A program made the translations under genes and the position numbers. Below the pieces are notes generated by a model. It ran no database searches. It saw only the letters and a list, made by a program, of their open reading frames with translations, and was not told the DNA's origin. Positions 1 to 10,010 of a stretch of 64,000 nucleotides of DNA are shown here, piece by piece. How positions within the stretch are numbered: the first letter of the stretch is position 1; each line of letters begins with the position of its first letter. Origin of the DNA: an uncultured Oscillibacter sp. (lineage in GTDB: Bacteria > Bacillota > Clostridia > Oscillospirales > Oscillospiraceae); the NCBI GenBank assembly GCA_947365245.1, contig CANAWG010000001.1, forward strand, positions 62,001-126,000. Direction: 5' to 3'.

Positions 1-31
1 CCACGGCGCGGAACAACTCCTCTTTCGTCAT
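1..31 (-). CDS. Start of a gene coupled to the sigma factor (partial)
   Basis: Only the first ten codons are inside the window (MTKEELFRAV). The ATG overlaps the TGA of the upstream sigma factor gene as ATGA, so the two are almost certainly translationally coupled. In clostridia the gene after an ECF-like sigma factor is often its membrane anti-sigma factor. That role is inference here because the body of the protein lies outside the window. Confidence 0.5.
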   Translation of the reverse strand, partial: MTKEELFRAV

Positions 32-576
32 AGGTCGTACCCCTCCTCGATCAAATAGGCCCGCAGCCCTTTTCGGGCGCGGTGGAGCAGGGACTTCACC
101 TTTCCCTGGGTAAAGCCGTATCCGGCGGCGATCTCCTGAATGGCGTCGCAGTACCAGTACCGCCGGAGAAAGACCCGCCGGCACTCCGGGGACACGGTGT
201 CCAGGTACGCCGAGATGGCCTCCCCCAGCCGCCTGAGATCGAAGTCCTCCCCCGCGCCGCCGCCCACGCACTCCCCAAGCTCCTCCAGCGCCGCCGTGCA
301 GCCGCTCCTGCCCTGGGCGGTGTTGTAGTCATAGCGGTCCAGGGCGGTGTTCCGGGCGATGCGCCCCAGAAAGGGCGGCAGACGCTGGGGCCTCTGGGGC
401 GGCATGGCGTTCCAGGCCCCCAGCCAGGTGTCCCCCAGGCACTCCTCCACGTCCCGGCCGTCCCCCAGCACCCGGCGGATGATGGCGGCGCAGTAGTTGC
501 CGTACTTGGCCGCCGTGGCCCGGATGGCCTCCTCGGAGCGCTCCCAGTACAATGCGATGATGTCGCTGTCCTCCAT
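28..576 (-). CDS. ECF-like RNA polymerase sigma factor
   Basis: A protein of 182 residues with the two helical domains of a sigma-70 family ECF factor. The N-terminal part (region 2) includes AAIIRRVLGDGRDVEECLGDT and a run like FLGRIARNTALDRY. The C-terminal part (region 4) carries an HTH with QEIAAGYGFTQGKVKSLLHR. It would direct RNA polymerase to a small regulon. I chose the ATG at 576 because GGAAG lies seven bases upstream; a GTG at 606 is in frame but has poorer spacing. The next gene overlaps its stop codon and may be an anti-sigma factor. Target promoters cannot be told from this sequence. Confidence 0.85.
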   Translation of the reverse strand: MEDSDIIALYWERSEEAIRATAAKYGNYCAAIIRRVLGDGRDVEECLGDTWLGAWNAMPPQRPQRLPPFLGRIARNTALDRYDYNTAQGRSGCTAALEELGECVGGGAGEDFDLRRLGEAISAYLDTVSPECRRVFLRRYWYCDAIQEIAAGYGFTQGKVKSLLHRARKGLRAYLIEEGYDL

Positions 577-648
577 GTGTTCACTTCCTTTGAAAGCTGC
601 TTTCACCTCTTTAGTCGGAACCGGGGGGCCGTTGGTTCCGCGGCGGGC

Positions 649-686
649 AAAAAAATCGGGCCGGGAATCCGATTCCCGCCCGATTT
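649..686 (-). terminator. Rho-independent terminator after the phosphopantetheinyl transferase gene
   Basis: On the minus strand a stem of nine base pairs (AAATCGGGC with GCCCGATTT), extended by GGGAAT/ATTCCC, is followed by seven T residues. It ends transcription of the gene at 758-1390. Confidence 0.85.
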
Positions 687-757
687 CATCCGTGCTTCTC
701 CAAAAACGCCGTTCCGGCCCCAGGTGCGCCGGCCTCCCCGCCGGTCACCGCGTCCTC

Positions 758-1390
758 TCAGATTTCTCCGTCAGGCGGTTTTTCCGGCGTCTCCTCCGGC
801 GGATTGCCCAGAACCAGCCGCCGCACGGTGCCGGAGCGCTCGGCGCCGCCGGCGGCCACCCCCGCCGCGTAGCCGGGAAAGGTCTCGATCTCATAGTAGA
901 CCTCGCCGTACCGCAGGGGCGTCTCCCCCTGCATCATGGTGCCCACACCGTCGCCGCTGCGCTTGGCCCGGGCCTCCCGCCGCACCCAGCTGCGGAAAAA
1001 ATCCTCCCGGGTGTCCACGTCCGCCAGCCGCCGCATGGCCCGCTGGCTCACCGGGCGGATGTGCTCGATGTCCACTCCCAGGGGCTCGTCCGCCACCCCC
1101 ACCAGCACCGCGCCGGCGGTATGGCTCAGGTTGAACTGCACCTCCGGGTGCCGGGGAAAATAGGGCTTTCCCCTGTTCGTCAGGGCGATCTCCGGCAGCT
1201 CCCTCCAGCCGCAGAGCTCCCGCAGGGCCTGACACAGAATGAAATAGGCGCAAAGCGGCTCCTGCCGCTTTGCCTCCCGCTGGAGCAGCAGCCGCTCCCG
1301 GCGCGCAGGAGGCAGCAGCGCCATCATGGTCTCCGTCTCCTCCGCCGTCAGCGGCCTCCCCAGCCGGGCCGCCCAAAGTTCGATGGACAT
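758..1390 (-). CDS. 4'-phosphopantetheinyl transferase, Sfp family
   Basis: A 210-residue protein that should transfer the phosphopantetheine arm of coenzyme A to a serine on acyl or peptidyl carrier proteins. The family motifs are in order: GKPYF near residue 74, FNLSHT near 86, and GVDIEHIRP at 105-113. D107 and E109 match the Mg-binding acidic pair of Sfp. The last motif is WVRREA at 135-140, where E139 is the third acidic residue and Arg replaces the usual Lys of WxxKEA. The tail beyond residue 175 is low-complexity. No carrier-protein or synthase gene is nearby, so its substrate could be primary fatty-acid ACP or a distant pathway. Confidence 0.87.
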   Translation of the reverse strand: MSIELWAARLGRPLTAEETETMMALLPPARRERLLLQREAKRQEPLCAYFILCQALRELCGWRELPEIALTNRGKPYFPRHPEVQFNLSHTAGAVLVGVADEPLGVDIEHIRPVSQRAMRRLADVDTREDFFRSWVRREARAKRSGDGVGTMMQGETPLRYGEVYYEIETFPGYAAGVAAGGAERSGTVRRLVLGNPPEETPEKPPDGEI

Positions 1391-1436
1391 CGCTTTCTCT
1401 CTCCTCCGCCGTCATCATTCATTGTCCGCCAGCTTC

Positions 1437-1465
1437 ATTGTAGCCGCCGTTCCCGCCGGTGTAAA
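1437..1465 (-). promoter_or_regulatory. Sigma-A-type promoter of the phosphopantetheinyl transferase gene
   Basis: On the minus strand TTTACA and TACAAT are separated by 17 bases, and the start codon lies about 47 bases downstream of the -10 box. Confidence 0.6.
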
Positions 1466-1626
1466 GCCCCCTTTCTCACAAAATTTTCTGAAAATTTATG
1501 AAAAAAAAGAGGAAAATCCATGGGCGCGGGGTATATGTAGTATACCGCATTGAATTCCGCCGTCGGTTTTCTGTATGACCGGCGGGAAATTTGGAAAAAC
1601 TGACCGAACGGAGGGAGGCGGTGTCC

Positions 1627-3406
1627 GTGGCGTTTCCCCAGAGCTTCCTGGACGAGCTGGTGGCCCGGTGCGACATCGTGGACGTGGTGGGCAGTTACGT
1701 CCAGCTGACCCGCAAGGGCGCCAACCTCTTTGGTCTGTGTCCTTTCCACAGCGAGAAGACCGGCTCTTTCTCCGTCTCTCCGGACAAGCAGATCTACTAC
1801 TGCTTCGGCTGCAAAAAGGGCGGCGGCGTCGTGAACTTCATCATGGAGGAGGAGAATCTGACTTTCCCCGACGCGGTGCGGTTCCTGGCCAAGCGGGCGG
1901 GGATGGAGGTTCCGGAGGAGGAGGGCGACCGGGAGGCCGGCCGCCGCCGGGCCCGGCTCCTGGAGCTGAACCGGGACGCCGCCCGCTTCTACCACCAGCT
2001 GCTGCAGCGGCCGGAGGGCCGGGCGGTGCGGAACTACCTGGACCGCCGCCAGATCCGGTGGAACACCGCGGTGAGATTCGGCATGGGGGCCTCCCCCGAC
2101 GCCTGGGACGTGCTTCTAAATGAGATGACCGCCCGGGGCTACACCAAGTCGGAGCTTTTGACGGCGGGCCTCATCGTGGACAACAAGCGGGGCGGCTTTT
2201 ACGACAAGTTCCGAAACCGCCTCATGCTGCCGGTGATCGACACCCGGGGGGACGTGGTGGCCTTTGGCAGCCGGGTGCTGGACAAGTCCGAGCCCAAGTA
2301 CATGAACTCCTCGGAGACGCCGGTGTACAGCAAGCGGCGGGTCTTGTACGGGCTGAACCTGGCAAAGAAGACCAAGCGCCCCAACATCATCCTCTGCGAG
2401 GGCAACCTGGACATCGTCACCCTCCACCAGGCGGGGTTTGACAACGCCGTGGCCTCCATGGGCACGGCGCTGACGGTGGAGCAGACCCGGCTCCTCTCCC
2501 GGTTCACAAAAGAGCTGGTGCTGTGCTACGACAACGACAACGCCGGCAAAATCGCCACGGAGCGGGCGCTCCAGATTCTGAACAACTCGGAGTTCTCCGT
2601 CAAGGTCCTCCAGCTGCCCCGGCGGCGGACGGAGGACGGGGATCTGGTGAAGCAGGACGCGGACGACTTCATCAAAAACCAGGGGCCCGACGCCTTTGAG
2701 CGGCTCCTGAGCGGCAGCGAAAACGGCGTGGAGTTCCGCATGGAGCAGATTGCCGGGAAGTACGACCTCAGCGAGGACCAGTCCCGGGTGGCCTACGCCG
2801 AGGAGGTCAGCGCTCTGCTCTCCTCCCTGTCAAACGCCGTGGAACGGGAGATCTACACCGTCCGGGCGGCGGAGAGGGCGAAGATCGCCCCGGAGGCCAT
2901 GAAGCTGGAGGTCCAGCGGGCTTTCAAGCGGCAGGCCGCCCGGGAGCGGCGGGCGGAGGTGCGAAAGGACCTGAATCCCGCCGCGTCGCTCCAGCCCAGG
3001 GAGCGGGCGCTGCGCTATGAGAATATGCGCTCCGCCCGGGCGGAGGAGGGCGTGCTGCGGCTTTTGCTGCTGGACGAGAGCCTGTTTCCCGCCGCGCCGC
3101 CCATCCGGGAGGAACACTTTTCCTCTCCCCTATTGGGCCGTGTGTTCGGCCTTTTGTGGCAGGCCCGGGAGGCGGGCCGCCCCGTGACGCTGGCGGCCCT
3201 GACCGGGTCGCTGTCCCCGGAGGAGATGAGCCACATCACCGCGGTCTGCCAGCAGCCGGAGTCACCGAAAAACGCTCCGCAGGCCCTCAGCGATTACATA
3301 GCCGTCATCCTGGAGGAGTGGGGCCGGAGAAACAGCGGCGGAAGCGACCCGCTGACAGCGGCCATAGAAAAGAGCAAGAACAAGAAAGGTACTGGAGGAA
3401 AGCTTC

Positions 3407-3414
<8 letters not shown>
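1627..3414 (+). CDS. dnaG: DNA primase DnaG
   Basis: A primase of 595 residues that makes RNA primers at the replication fork. The N-terminal zinc ribbon is complete: C38-x2-H41 and C59-x2-C62 in the context [11 protein letters not shown] and CFGCKKGGG. The TOPRIM catalytic domain follows, with CEGNLDIV near residue 255 and the metal-binding run DNDNAG near 298. The C-terminal helicase-binding domain is less conserved. I chose the GTG at 1627, giving the usual [10 protein letters not shown] start, because GGAGGGAGG stands eight bases before it; a TTG at 1591 has no such site. The gene overlaps rpoD by eight bases, as in the macromolecular synthesis operon, although rpsU is absent here. Confidence 0.97.
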
Positions 3415-4822
<1,408 letters not shown>

Positions 4823-4852
4823 AAACAGCCCTCCCCGCGGGGGAGGAGAAAA

Positions 4853-4888
4853 CGCGATGGCCAGCCCAAAGGGCTGGCCATCGCGTTG
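4853..4888 (+). terminator. Terminator hairpin after rpoD
   Basis: A perfect 15-bp stem (CGCGATGGCCAGCCC with its complement) with an AAA loop is followed by TTGTT. A smaller GC hairpin at about 4830-4846 precedes it. Confidence 0.75.
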
Positions 4889-4936
4889 TTCATCCATCTT
4901 TTCCTTTGCCTCCAGAGCGGCCCCGGAGAGGTTCAT

Positions 4937-5553
4937 TTACCGGGCGTCCCCGTTCCGGCGGCAGGCGATCAGCCCGCAGTGAAGCCACGCCATCGCCCCG
5001 GGAAGCGCCGGGAGCAGGAAGAGAAAATAGGGGAAACTCCCACCGCACCCAGATCGATCAGGAGCATCCCGGCCCACGACGCCGGCTGGAGGAGGACCCG
5101 CCTGGCCCAGGAGATCCGGCAGCGGGGCGCGGGAGCCCTCCGGAAACAGCGCCTGAAGTTTTGCAGGAATGTCCGGCACAGGGGGGTGGGGTGAGCGGTG
5201 GTCCCTGGGCAGGTATCCTGCCGCCCCGCGAAATACCTTGGCGTGCAGCTCCTCCCGATCTATGATGGAGAGGCTCTTCAAGATCTCCCGCTCTTTTCCA
5301 TGCCGTCCGCCGGGTCCGCGGAGCGGCAGGCCACCGTGGCGGGATCCCGGCAAAAGGGCGCCGCCGTAACAGCCCGAACCCGCAGCTTTTCCCGGGAGCG
5401 AACCGGATAGGCCGGGGCAAACTGGTCGTCGATCTCGTTGTAGGTGTCCGTGTCCAGAATCACGTCGGTCATCCCGTCGGGGCGGCGGAGCCGCGCTGCC
5501 AGGTCAGCGTGGTCCGGCGCGGGAAACAGCTGCTGGAACGAAGTCTTTTTCAT
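4937..5553 (-). pseudogene. Broken inosine-uridine nucleoside hydrolase gene
   Basis: The start is intact: CAGGAGG lies six bases before the ATG at 5553. The first 60 or so residues hold the family's calcium and ribose site, DVILDTDTYNEIDDQFA. The frame then stops just after PADGMEKS (about 5295-5300). The expected continuation EILKSLSIIDREELHAKVFRGAAGYLP sits in another frame, so a frameshift has occurred there. Two prolines in FAPAYPVRS, where relatives usually have leucine, also suggest decay. Homology is no longer recognisable below about 5150, and the left boundary is approximate. An intact enzyme would hydrolyse nucleosides to base and ribose. A sequencing error could explain one frameshift but not the overall loss of the C-terminal half. 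Confidence 0.75.
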
Positions 5554-5648
5554 AAAAACCTCCTGAAACTGCCTGGCGAACCGCGCACAGGCGGTCTTAC
5601 ACGCTGTGAAAAAGCTGGCCATGGGCGGCCACGCATTCCAATCCATAC

Positions 5649-5654
5649 ATTATA
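5649..5654 (-). promoter_or_regulatory. Possible -10 box of the nucleoside hydrolase remnant
   Basis: TATAAT on the minus strand about 95 bases before the ATG at 5553. A TTGACA lies upstream but 28 bases away, which is too far for a standard promoter. The stretch 5660-5880 shows no other feature I can support. Confidence 0.3.
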
Positions 5655-5882
5655 GTCAAAGTACAAATGCTGAATCCGCAATTGTCAATTGGAGGAACCC
5701 ATTTTTCTTCCCCGTTCGCGCGCCGCCCGAGCGAAGTGAGCCGCGGCGGAAAGCGAAGAAATCCCCACCACAGCGCAGTTTGCGCCGCAAAATTGTGCAG
5801 TGCTGAAACAATCTGCAATAGAGCTGCAATAGAGCAATTTTTTCAACAATGCTGGGCAATTTTTCTGTTTCAAAAAGTTACG

Positions 5883-5916
5883 AAAAGGCCTAAATCCTTG
5901 CGGATTTAGGCCTTTT
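5883..5916 (-). terminator. Terminator of the tRNA-Pro transcript
   Basis: A perfect 15-bp inverted repeat (AAAAGGCCTAAATCC and its complement) with a four-base loop begins directly after the tRNA CCA end. It reads as a terminator on either strand. Confidence 0.85.
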
Positions 5917-5992
5917 TGGTCCGAGTGGCGAGACTTGAACTCACGGCCTCTTGACCCCCAGTCAAGCGCGCTACCAACTGCGCCACACCCGG
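5917..5992 (-). tRNA. tRNA-Pro (anticodon GGG)
   Basis: A 76-nt cloverleaf with encoded CCA. The acceptor CCGGGTG pairs with CACTCGG (one G-T). The anticodon stem CTTGA/TCAAG encloses the loop CTGGGGG, giving anticodon GGG, and the T arm contains GTTCAAGTC. It reads CCC and CCU proline codons. It has its own promoter and terminator, so it is a single-gene unit. Confidence 0.97.
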
Positions 5993-6032
5993 ATATTCTA
6001 TTCACGCCGACCTCACTCTTGTCAGCTTGTAT

Positions 6033-6061
6033 ATACTAGCATAGCTTTTTGGAAAAAGCAA
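6033..6061 (-). promoter_or_regulatory. Promoter of tRNA-Pro
   Basis: TTGCTT and TAGTAT on the minus strand are separated by 17 bases and lie about 41 bases before the mature tRNA 5' end. Confidence 0.6.
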
Positions 6062-6143
6062 CCCCCAAAACCGCTTTTTTTGAAAAATTTTTTATGGACA
6101 GCCCCACTGGCGGACCGCGAGGCGCTTTCCCCGCCCGCCGCGG

Positions 6144-6172
6144 AAAAGGGGCGGCGCGGACGCGCCGTCCCC
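6144..6172 (-). terminator. Terminator after the DUF4330 gene
   Basis: On the minus strand a GC-rich stem (GGGGACGGCGCG with CGCGCCGCCCC) is followed by TTTT. It lies just downstream of the stop codon at 6189. Confidence 0.7.
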
Positions 6173-6188
6173 CGCTTATTCCGATCTC

Positions 6189-6677
6189 TCACTCGCCCCA
6201 GCGGACGTCCACGATGGTGCCGTCGGCAAACTCGATAAACTCACTTTTGAGGATATAGTCCGTCTTGCCGATGCGGACCTCCTGGTCTCCCACCTTGGTG
6301 GTCATCACCGCCGCCGTGGGAGTCTCCGTCTCCGCGGTGAAGAGCAGCGTGGTGTGGGCCTCGTCTAAGATCCACTCGCCATTCGCGCTGAGGACGTAGT
6401 AGGGCTCCTGGTCCACGGCCACGATCTCGCCGCCCACCAGGGCCCCGGAGGCCATCAGCGGGGAGGGCAGATGATTGACGCAGTTCTCGTACAGCTCCGC
6501 CGGGACGCCCTCCACCTTTACCACGTAGGTGACCTTGGTCATCTCCCGGGGAGCGCCGGCGGTGTCGTCCGGCCCCAGCAGCTTCCAGCCTAAGAACGCC
6601 GCCACGATCAGGATCAAAATGACGGCGATGATGTCGATGATATTGAACTTTCCGACCCGCTTTGCTTTTTGTTCCAT
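6189..6677 (-). CDS. DUF4330-type membrane-anchored protein
   Basis: A 162-residue protein with one N-terminal membrane segment (about residues 13-33, IIDIIAVILILIVAAFLGWK) and an extracytoplasmic beta-rich domain. The pattern of a basic N-terminus, NIIDIIAVI helix and a KVTYVVKVEGVP start matches what I know as DUF4330. That family is common in clostridia and often sits beside polysaccharide or exopolysaccharide genes. Here it is divergent from a glycosyltransferase-pyruvyl transferase gene and shares a palindromic promoter region with it, which fits a cell-envelope role. The biochemical function is unknown. The start has GGAGGAGACAC directly before the ATG. Confidence 0.8.
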   Translation of the reverse strand: MEQKAKRVGKFNIIDIIAVILILIVAAFLGWKLLGPDDTAGAPREMTKVTYVVKVEGVPAELYENCVNHLPSPLMASGALVGGEIVAVDQEPYYVLSANGEWILDEAHTTLLFTAETETPTAAVMTTKVGDQEVRIGKTDYILKSEFIEFADGTIVDVRWGE

Positions 6678-6696
6678 GTGTCTCCTCCATATCTTC

Positions 6697-6744
6697 TGGA
6701 CAAGGTTTCCAAAGTATTATATAATACTTTGCGGCAATACACAA
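6697..6744. promoter_or_regulatory. Overlapping divergent promoters on a 20-bp perfect palindrome
   Basis: AAAGTATTATATAATACTTT at 6711-6730 is a perfect palindrome that supplies both -10 boxes. Rightward: TGGACA at 6697-6702, 17 bases, TATAAT at 6720-6725. Leftward: TTGTGT at 6744-6739, 17 bases, TATAAT at 6721-6716. The two promoters overlap face to face, so polymerase can occupy only one at a time. Confidence 0.65.
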
Positions 6745-6789
6745 GAGACAATTGGGAATTTAGAACCTGTATTCACAGAAAGGCGCTCT

Positions 6790-9018
6790 ATGAAAGTCAT
6801 CCATCTCATCAGCGGCGGAGACTCCGGCGGGGCCAAGACCCATGTTCTCAGCCTGCTGCAAAACCTGAACAAGACCATCACCGCCCAGCTGGTGTGCTTT
6901 CGGGACGGCCCCTTCGCCCAGGAGGCCCGGGAGATGGGCATCCCCACGGAGATCATGGCGGGGAACCACATCTTCCGCATCCGCCGGCAGCTGGCGGCCT
7001 ATATCAAGGACGGCGGCTACCAGATCATCCACTGCCACGGCTCCCGGGCCAACATGATCGGCGCCATGCTGCGAAAGTCCACCGGACTGCCGGTGGTCAG
7101 CACCATCCACAGCGACTACCGCATCGACTACATGGGCCGCCCCCTCAGCCGCCTCACCTTCGGCACCATCAACGCCCTGGCCCTGCGGCGGCTGGACTAC
7201 CGCATCGGCGTGTCCGACGCCATGGTGGACCTGCTGATCTCCCGGGGCTTCGCCCCGGACCGGTTCTACGCCATCTACAACGGCATCGACTTCACCCCCG
7301 CCCCCGGCCAGGGGGACAGGCTGACCTACCTGCGGGAGCTGGGGGCGGATGTGGACGAGACCTCCGTGGTGGTGGGCATCGCCGCCCGGCTGAACCCGGT
7401 GAAGGACATGACCACGCTCATCCGGGGCTTTGCCGCCGCCTATCGATCCTGCCCCCGGCTGCGGCTGGTCATCGCCGGGGACGGCGCGGAGCGGGGAAAG
7501 CTGGAGGCCCTGGCCCGGGAGCTGGGGGTGGAGCGCCAGGTCACTTTCGCCGGGTGGATCTCCGGCGGCATGGACCGGTTTTACAGCGCCCTGGACATCA
7601 ACACCCTCACCTCCCTCTCCGAGACCTTCTCCTACGCCCTGACAGAGGGGGCCCGGTTCCACCTGGCCACCATCTCCACCGCCGTGGGGGGCATCCCCAA
7701 CCTCATCGACACCGGCGTCAACGGCTACCTCTTCACCCCCGGGGACTACGAGGCTCTGGGCCGTCACCTGGCGGAGCTGGGCAATGACGATCGGCTGCGG
7801 CACAGCATGGGGGAACGGCTCTATCAGAAGGCCTCCTCCCAGTTCTCCATCCAGACCACCGTGGACACCCAGCTGCACATCTACGGCGAGATCCTCCGGC
7901 GGCACGCCCGTCCCAAAGCGGACCGGGACGGCGTGGTGATCTGCGGGGCCTACGGCCGTGGCAACGCCGGGGACGACGCCATCCTGGAGGCCATTTTGCA
8001 GGAGATGCGCTCCATCGACCCGGACATGCCGGTGACGGTACTGTCTAAAAACCCGAAGGAGACCCGGCTGAGCTACCGGGTGCGCGCCGTCAGCCGCATG
8101 GACGTCCCCGGCTGGCTGGGGGCCATGCGGCGGGCCAGGCTCTATATCAACGGCGGCGGCAGCCTCATCCAGGACGTGACCTCCCGGCGGTCGCTGTGGT
8201 TCTACCTTTTGAACATCCGCGCCGCCAAGCGGGCGGGCTGCGCCGTGCAGATGTACGGCTGCGGCATCGGCCCCGTCACCCGGGGGAACCACCGCCAGCT
8301 CTCCGCCAAGGTCTTAAACCGCTATGTGGACGTCATCACCCTGCGGGAGCCGGACTCCCGGGAGGAGCTCAGATCCATGGGGGTGACGGAGCCGGAGATC
8401 CTGCTGACGGCGGACCCCGCCCTGACGCTGCGCCCCGCCGGGGACGACGTGGTGGACAGCGTGCTCCTACGGGCCGGCATCCCGCCTCACGGGCGGTATC
8501 TCTGCTTCGCCCTGCGCCAGTGGCCCGGCTTTGCCGAAAGGGCCCCCCTCTTCGGCCGGGCGGCCCGGTACGCCTACGAGGCCTACGGCCTGACGCCGGT
8601 GTTCGTGTCCGTGGAAAAGGGAGCTGACTCCGCCGCGGGCCGGGAGGCGGCCCAGGGGCTGGGGGACATCCCCCACTACTTCCTGGATGACGCCGGCGGC
8701 GCCGGCGCCATCATCGGCTCCCTGGCCCGGATGGAGGCGGTGGTGTCCATGCGGCTCCACGCCCTGATCTTCGCCGCCGGCCAGGGCATCCCTCTGGCGG
8801 GGGTGGTGTACGACCCCAAGGTGTCCTCCTTTTTGCGGTATATCGGCCAGGAGGTGTTTACGGATCTGAACGACCTGACGGAGGAGAAGCTGAAAGCCAT
8901 GGTGGACCGGGCCGCGGCCCAGGCCGCCCGGCCGGAGGCCCAGGCCGCCGCGGTGGCCCGGCTCCAGGAGATGGAGCACGGGAACGTCTCCACCGCCCGG
9001 CGTCTTTTGCGCATGTAA
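6790..9018 (+). CDS. Fusion of a GT4 glycosyltransferase and a CsaB-like polysaccharide pyruvyl transferase
   Basis: A 742-residue two-domain enzyme. Residues 1-370 are a GT-B glycosyltransferase of family 4: a glycine-rich start HLISGGDSGGAKTH, then LVIAGDGAERGKLEALA near residue 235 and SLSETFSYALTEG and AVGGIPNLID near 280-300. Residues 383-742 are a pyruvyl transferase domain beginning VVICGAYGRGNAGDDAILEA and ending with the conserved MRLHALIFAAGQGIPLAG and YDPKV runs. CsaB-like enzymes add ketal pyruvate to cell-wall polysaccharide, the ligand of SLH domains. An SLH protein is encoded at 30298-31413, so the product could build the S-layer anchor. I chose the ATG at 6790 because AGAAAGG stands upstream; the open frame extends further 5' without a site. 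Confidence 0.88.
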   Translation: MKVIHLISGGDSGGAKTHVLSLLQNLNKTITAQLVCFRDGPFAQEAREMGIPTEIMAGNHIFRIRRQLAAYIKDGGYQIIHCHGSRANMIGAMLRKSTGLPVVSTIHSDYRIDYMGRPLSRLTFGTINALALRRLDYRIGVSDAMVDLLISRGFAPDRFYAIYNGIDFTPAPGQGDRLTYLRELGADVDETSVVVGIAARLNPVKDMTTLIRGFAAAYRSCPRLRLVIAGDGAERGKLEALARELGVERQVTFAGWISGGMDRFYSALDINTLTSLSETFSYALTEGARFHLATISTAVGGIPNLIDTGVNGYLFTPGDYEALGRHLAELGNDDRLRHSMGERLYQKASSQFSIQTTVDTQLHIYGEILRRHARPKADRDGVVICGAYGRGNAGDDAILEAILQEMRSIDPDMPVTVLSKNPKETRLSYRVRAVSRMDVPGWLGAMRRARLYINGGGSLIQDVTSRRSLWFYLLNIRAAKRAGCAVQMYGCGIGPVTRGNHRQLSAKVLNRYVDVITLREPDSREELRSMGVTEPEILLTADPALTLRPAGDDVVDSVLLRAGIPPHGRYLCFALRQWPGFAERAPLFGRAARYAYEAYGLTPVFVSVEKGADSAAGREAAQGLGDIPHYFLDDAGGAGAIIGSLARMEAVVSMRLHALIFAAGQGIPLAGVVYDPKVSSFLRYIGQEVFTDLNDLTEEKLKAMVDRAAAQAARPEAQAAAVARLQEMEHGNVSTARRLLRM

Positions 9019-9024
9019 AGATGG

Positions 9025-9052
9025 CCCCCCGGAGGCAGCCGCCTCCGGGGGG
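9025..9052 (+). terminator. GC-rich hairpin after the glycosyltransferase fusion gene
   Basis: Twelve base pairs (CCCCCCGGAGGC with GCCTCCGGGGGG) around a four-base loop. There is no T run, so termination would be weak or the hairpin may act as a 3' stabiliser. Confidence 0.5.
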
Positions 9053-9066
9053 TGCACGCCCGTCTC

Positions 9067-9255
9067 TCACTTTCCGGGCTGGGGAACGGCGCACCGCGCC
9101 CGCTGCGCGGCGATGGTGGCCAGGGTGTCCCCCAGCTGAACCAAAATCGCCGCCGTCAAAGCCAGGTCCCTGTCATCCAGCCGGGAGGCGACCGCCGCCG
9201 CCAGGGTGTTGACCGCGGTGGTCAGAGCCAGGGGATCACAGCCGTTGTTGTTCAT
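9067..9255 (-). CDS. Small DUF6774-like protein
   Basis: A 62-residue alpha-helical protein starting MNNNGCDPLALTTAVNTLAA. It has an alanine- and leucine-rich core and a basic end. I associate this pattern, an N-terminal CDP followed by helices of the type LAAAVASRLDDRDLALTAAIL, with the small clostridial family DUF6774. Function is unknown. The start is set by AGGTGATTGG before the ATG at 9255; the frame is open further upstream without a better site. Confidence 0.65.
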   Translation of the reverse strand: MNNNGCDPLALTTAVNTLAAAVASRLDDRDLALTAAILVQLGDTLATIAAQRARCAVPQPGK

Positions 9256-9308
9256 CCAATCACCTATCATAGGATATGGAGACCCGGGCCGGTTGGTGCA
9301 GAAAGCGG

Positions 9309-10010
9309 TCAGGGCGCCGTCGGTTCCATGGGGAACACCGTCAGCTTCTGGTCTCCGTCCCACAGGGCCAGGAACACCTCGCCCTCGTCCCGGTATCCCT
9401 GGCGGAGGAGGGACTGCCGGACCCAGGCCTCCTCCTTCCCCGCCTGGCGGATGTTGTCCCGGAGCAGGCGGCCGTCCATGACAAAGGGCGTCTGTAAACG
9501 GGACTGTTTGGGGCTGAGGTTCAGGTCCGTGGGCGTGGCGGGGCGGTCTTTCTCCTTGGGCAGGAAGCTGACGGTGCCGTTGTGCTCCAGCACCGCCGTC
9601 TGGAGCTGGCTCAGGTCGAACCAGCCGCCGATGCGGCAGTAGGTCAAAAACTCGTTCAAATCCAGCTTGGCCTTTTTCAGATTCCTCCGGCAGATCACGC
9701 CGTCCTCCAGCAGCACCAGGGGCTTTCCCGTGATCCAGGACCGGAGCTTCAGGGACTTGCAGGTGACAATGGAGATCAGCACCGCCACCAGGCCGTAGAC
9801 CACCATGGCGGTGAGGGGCTTGACCGGCTCTTCCAGCTCCGTGGCCAGCTCCGCGGCGATGGAGCCCACCGTGATGCCGGTGATATAGTCGAACATGGTC
9901 ATCTGGGACACCTGCTTGGTGCCCATCAGCTTGGTCAAAAGGAACATCACCGCGATGGACAGCAGGGCCGTCAGCGCGGTGAACCCCGCCTGGGGCAGAA
10001 GTTCGGACAT
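9309..10010 (-). CDS. DUF421 (YetF-like) membrane protein
   Basis: A 233-residue protein. Three N-terminal membrane segments (about residues 8-26, 40-58 and 68-84) are followed by a cytoplasmic domain with LRSWITGKPLVLLEDGVI and later motifs of the YetF/YrbG-like DUF421 family. In Bacillus relatives are spore or stress proteins of uncertain role. It lies directly after a CLC-family gene, and its Shine-Dalgarno sequence is inside the hairpin at 10016-10057. A long intracellular C-terminal tail with charged residues is typical of the family. Confidence 0.85.
   Translation of the reverse strand: MSELLPQAGFTALTALLSIAVMFLLTKLMGTKQVSQMTMFDYITGITVGSIAAELATELEEPVKPLTAMVVYGLVAVLISIVTCKSLKLRSWITGKPLVLLEDGVICRRNLKKAKLDLNEFLTYCRIGGWFDLSQLQTAVLEHNGTVSFLPKEKDRPATPTDLNLSPKQSRLQTPFVMDGRLLRDNIRQAGKEEAWVRQSLLRQGYRDEGEVFLALWDGDQKLTVFPMEPTAP

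Noticed and set aside
28-606. A longer form of the sigma factor starting at the GTG at 606
   Set aside because: The internal ATG at 576 has a better Shine-Dalgarno sequence and spacing.
1530-1546. A GGTATA-TGTAG-TATACC inverted repeat between the phosphopantetheinyl transferase gene and dnaG
   Set aside because: It could contain a -10 box, but no -35 at proper spacing supports a promoter in either direction and no bound regulator is evident.
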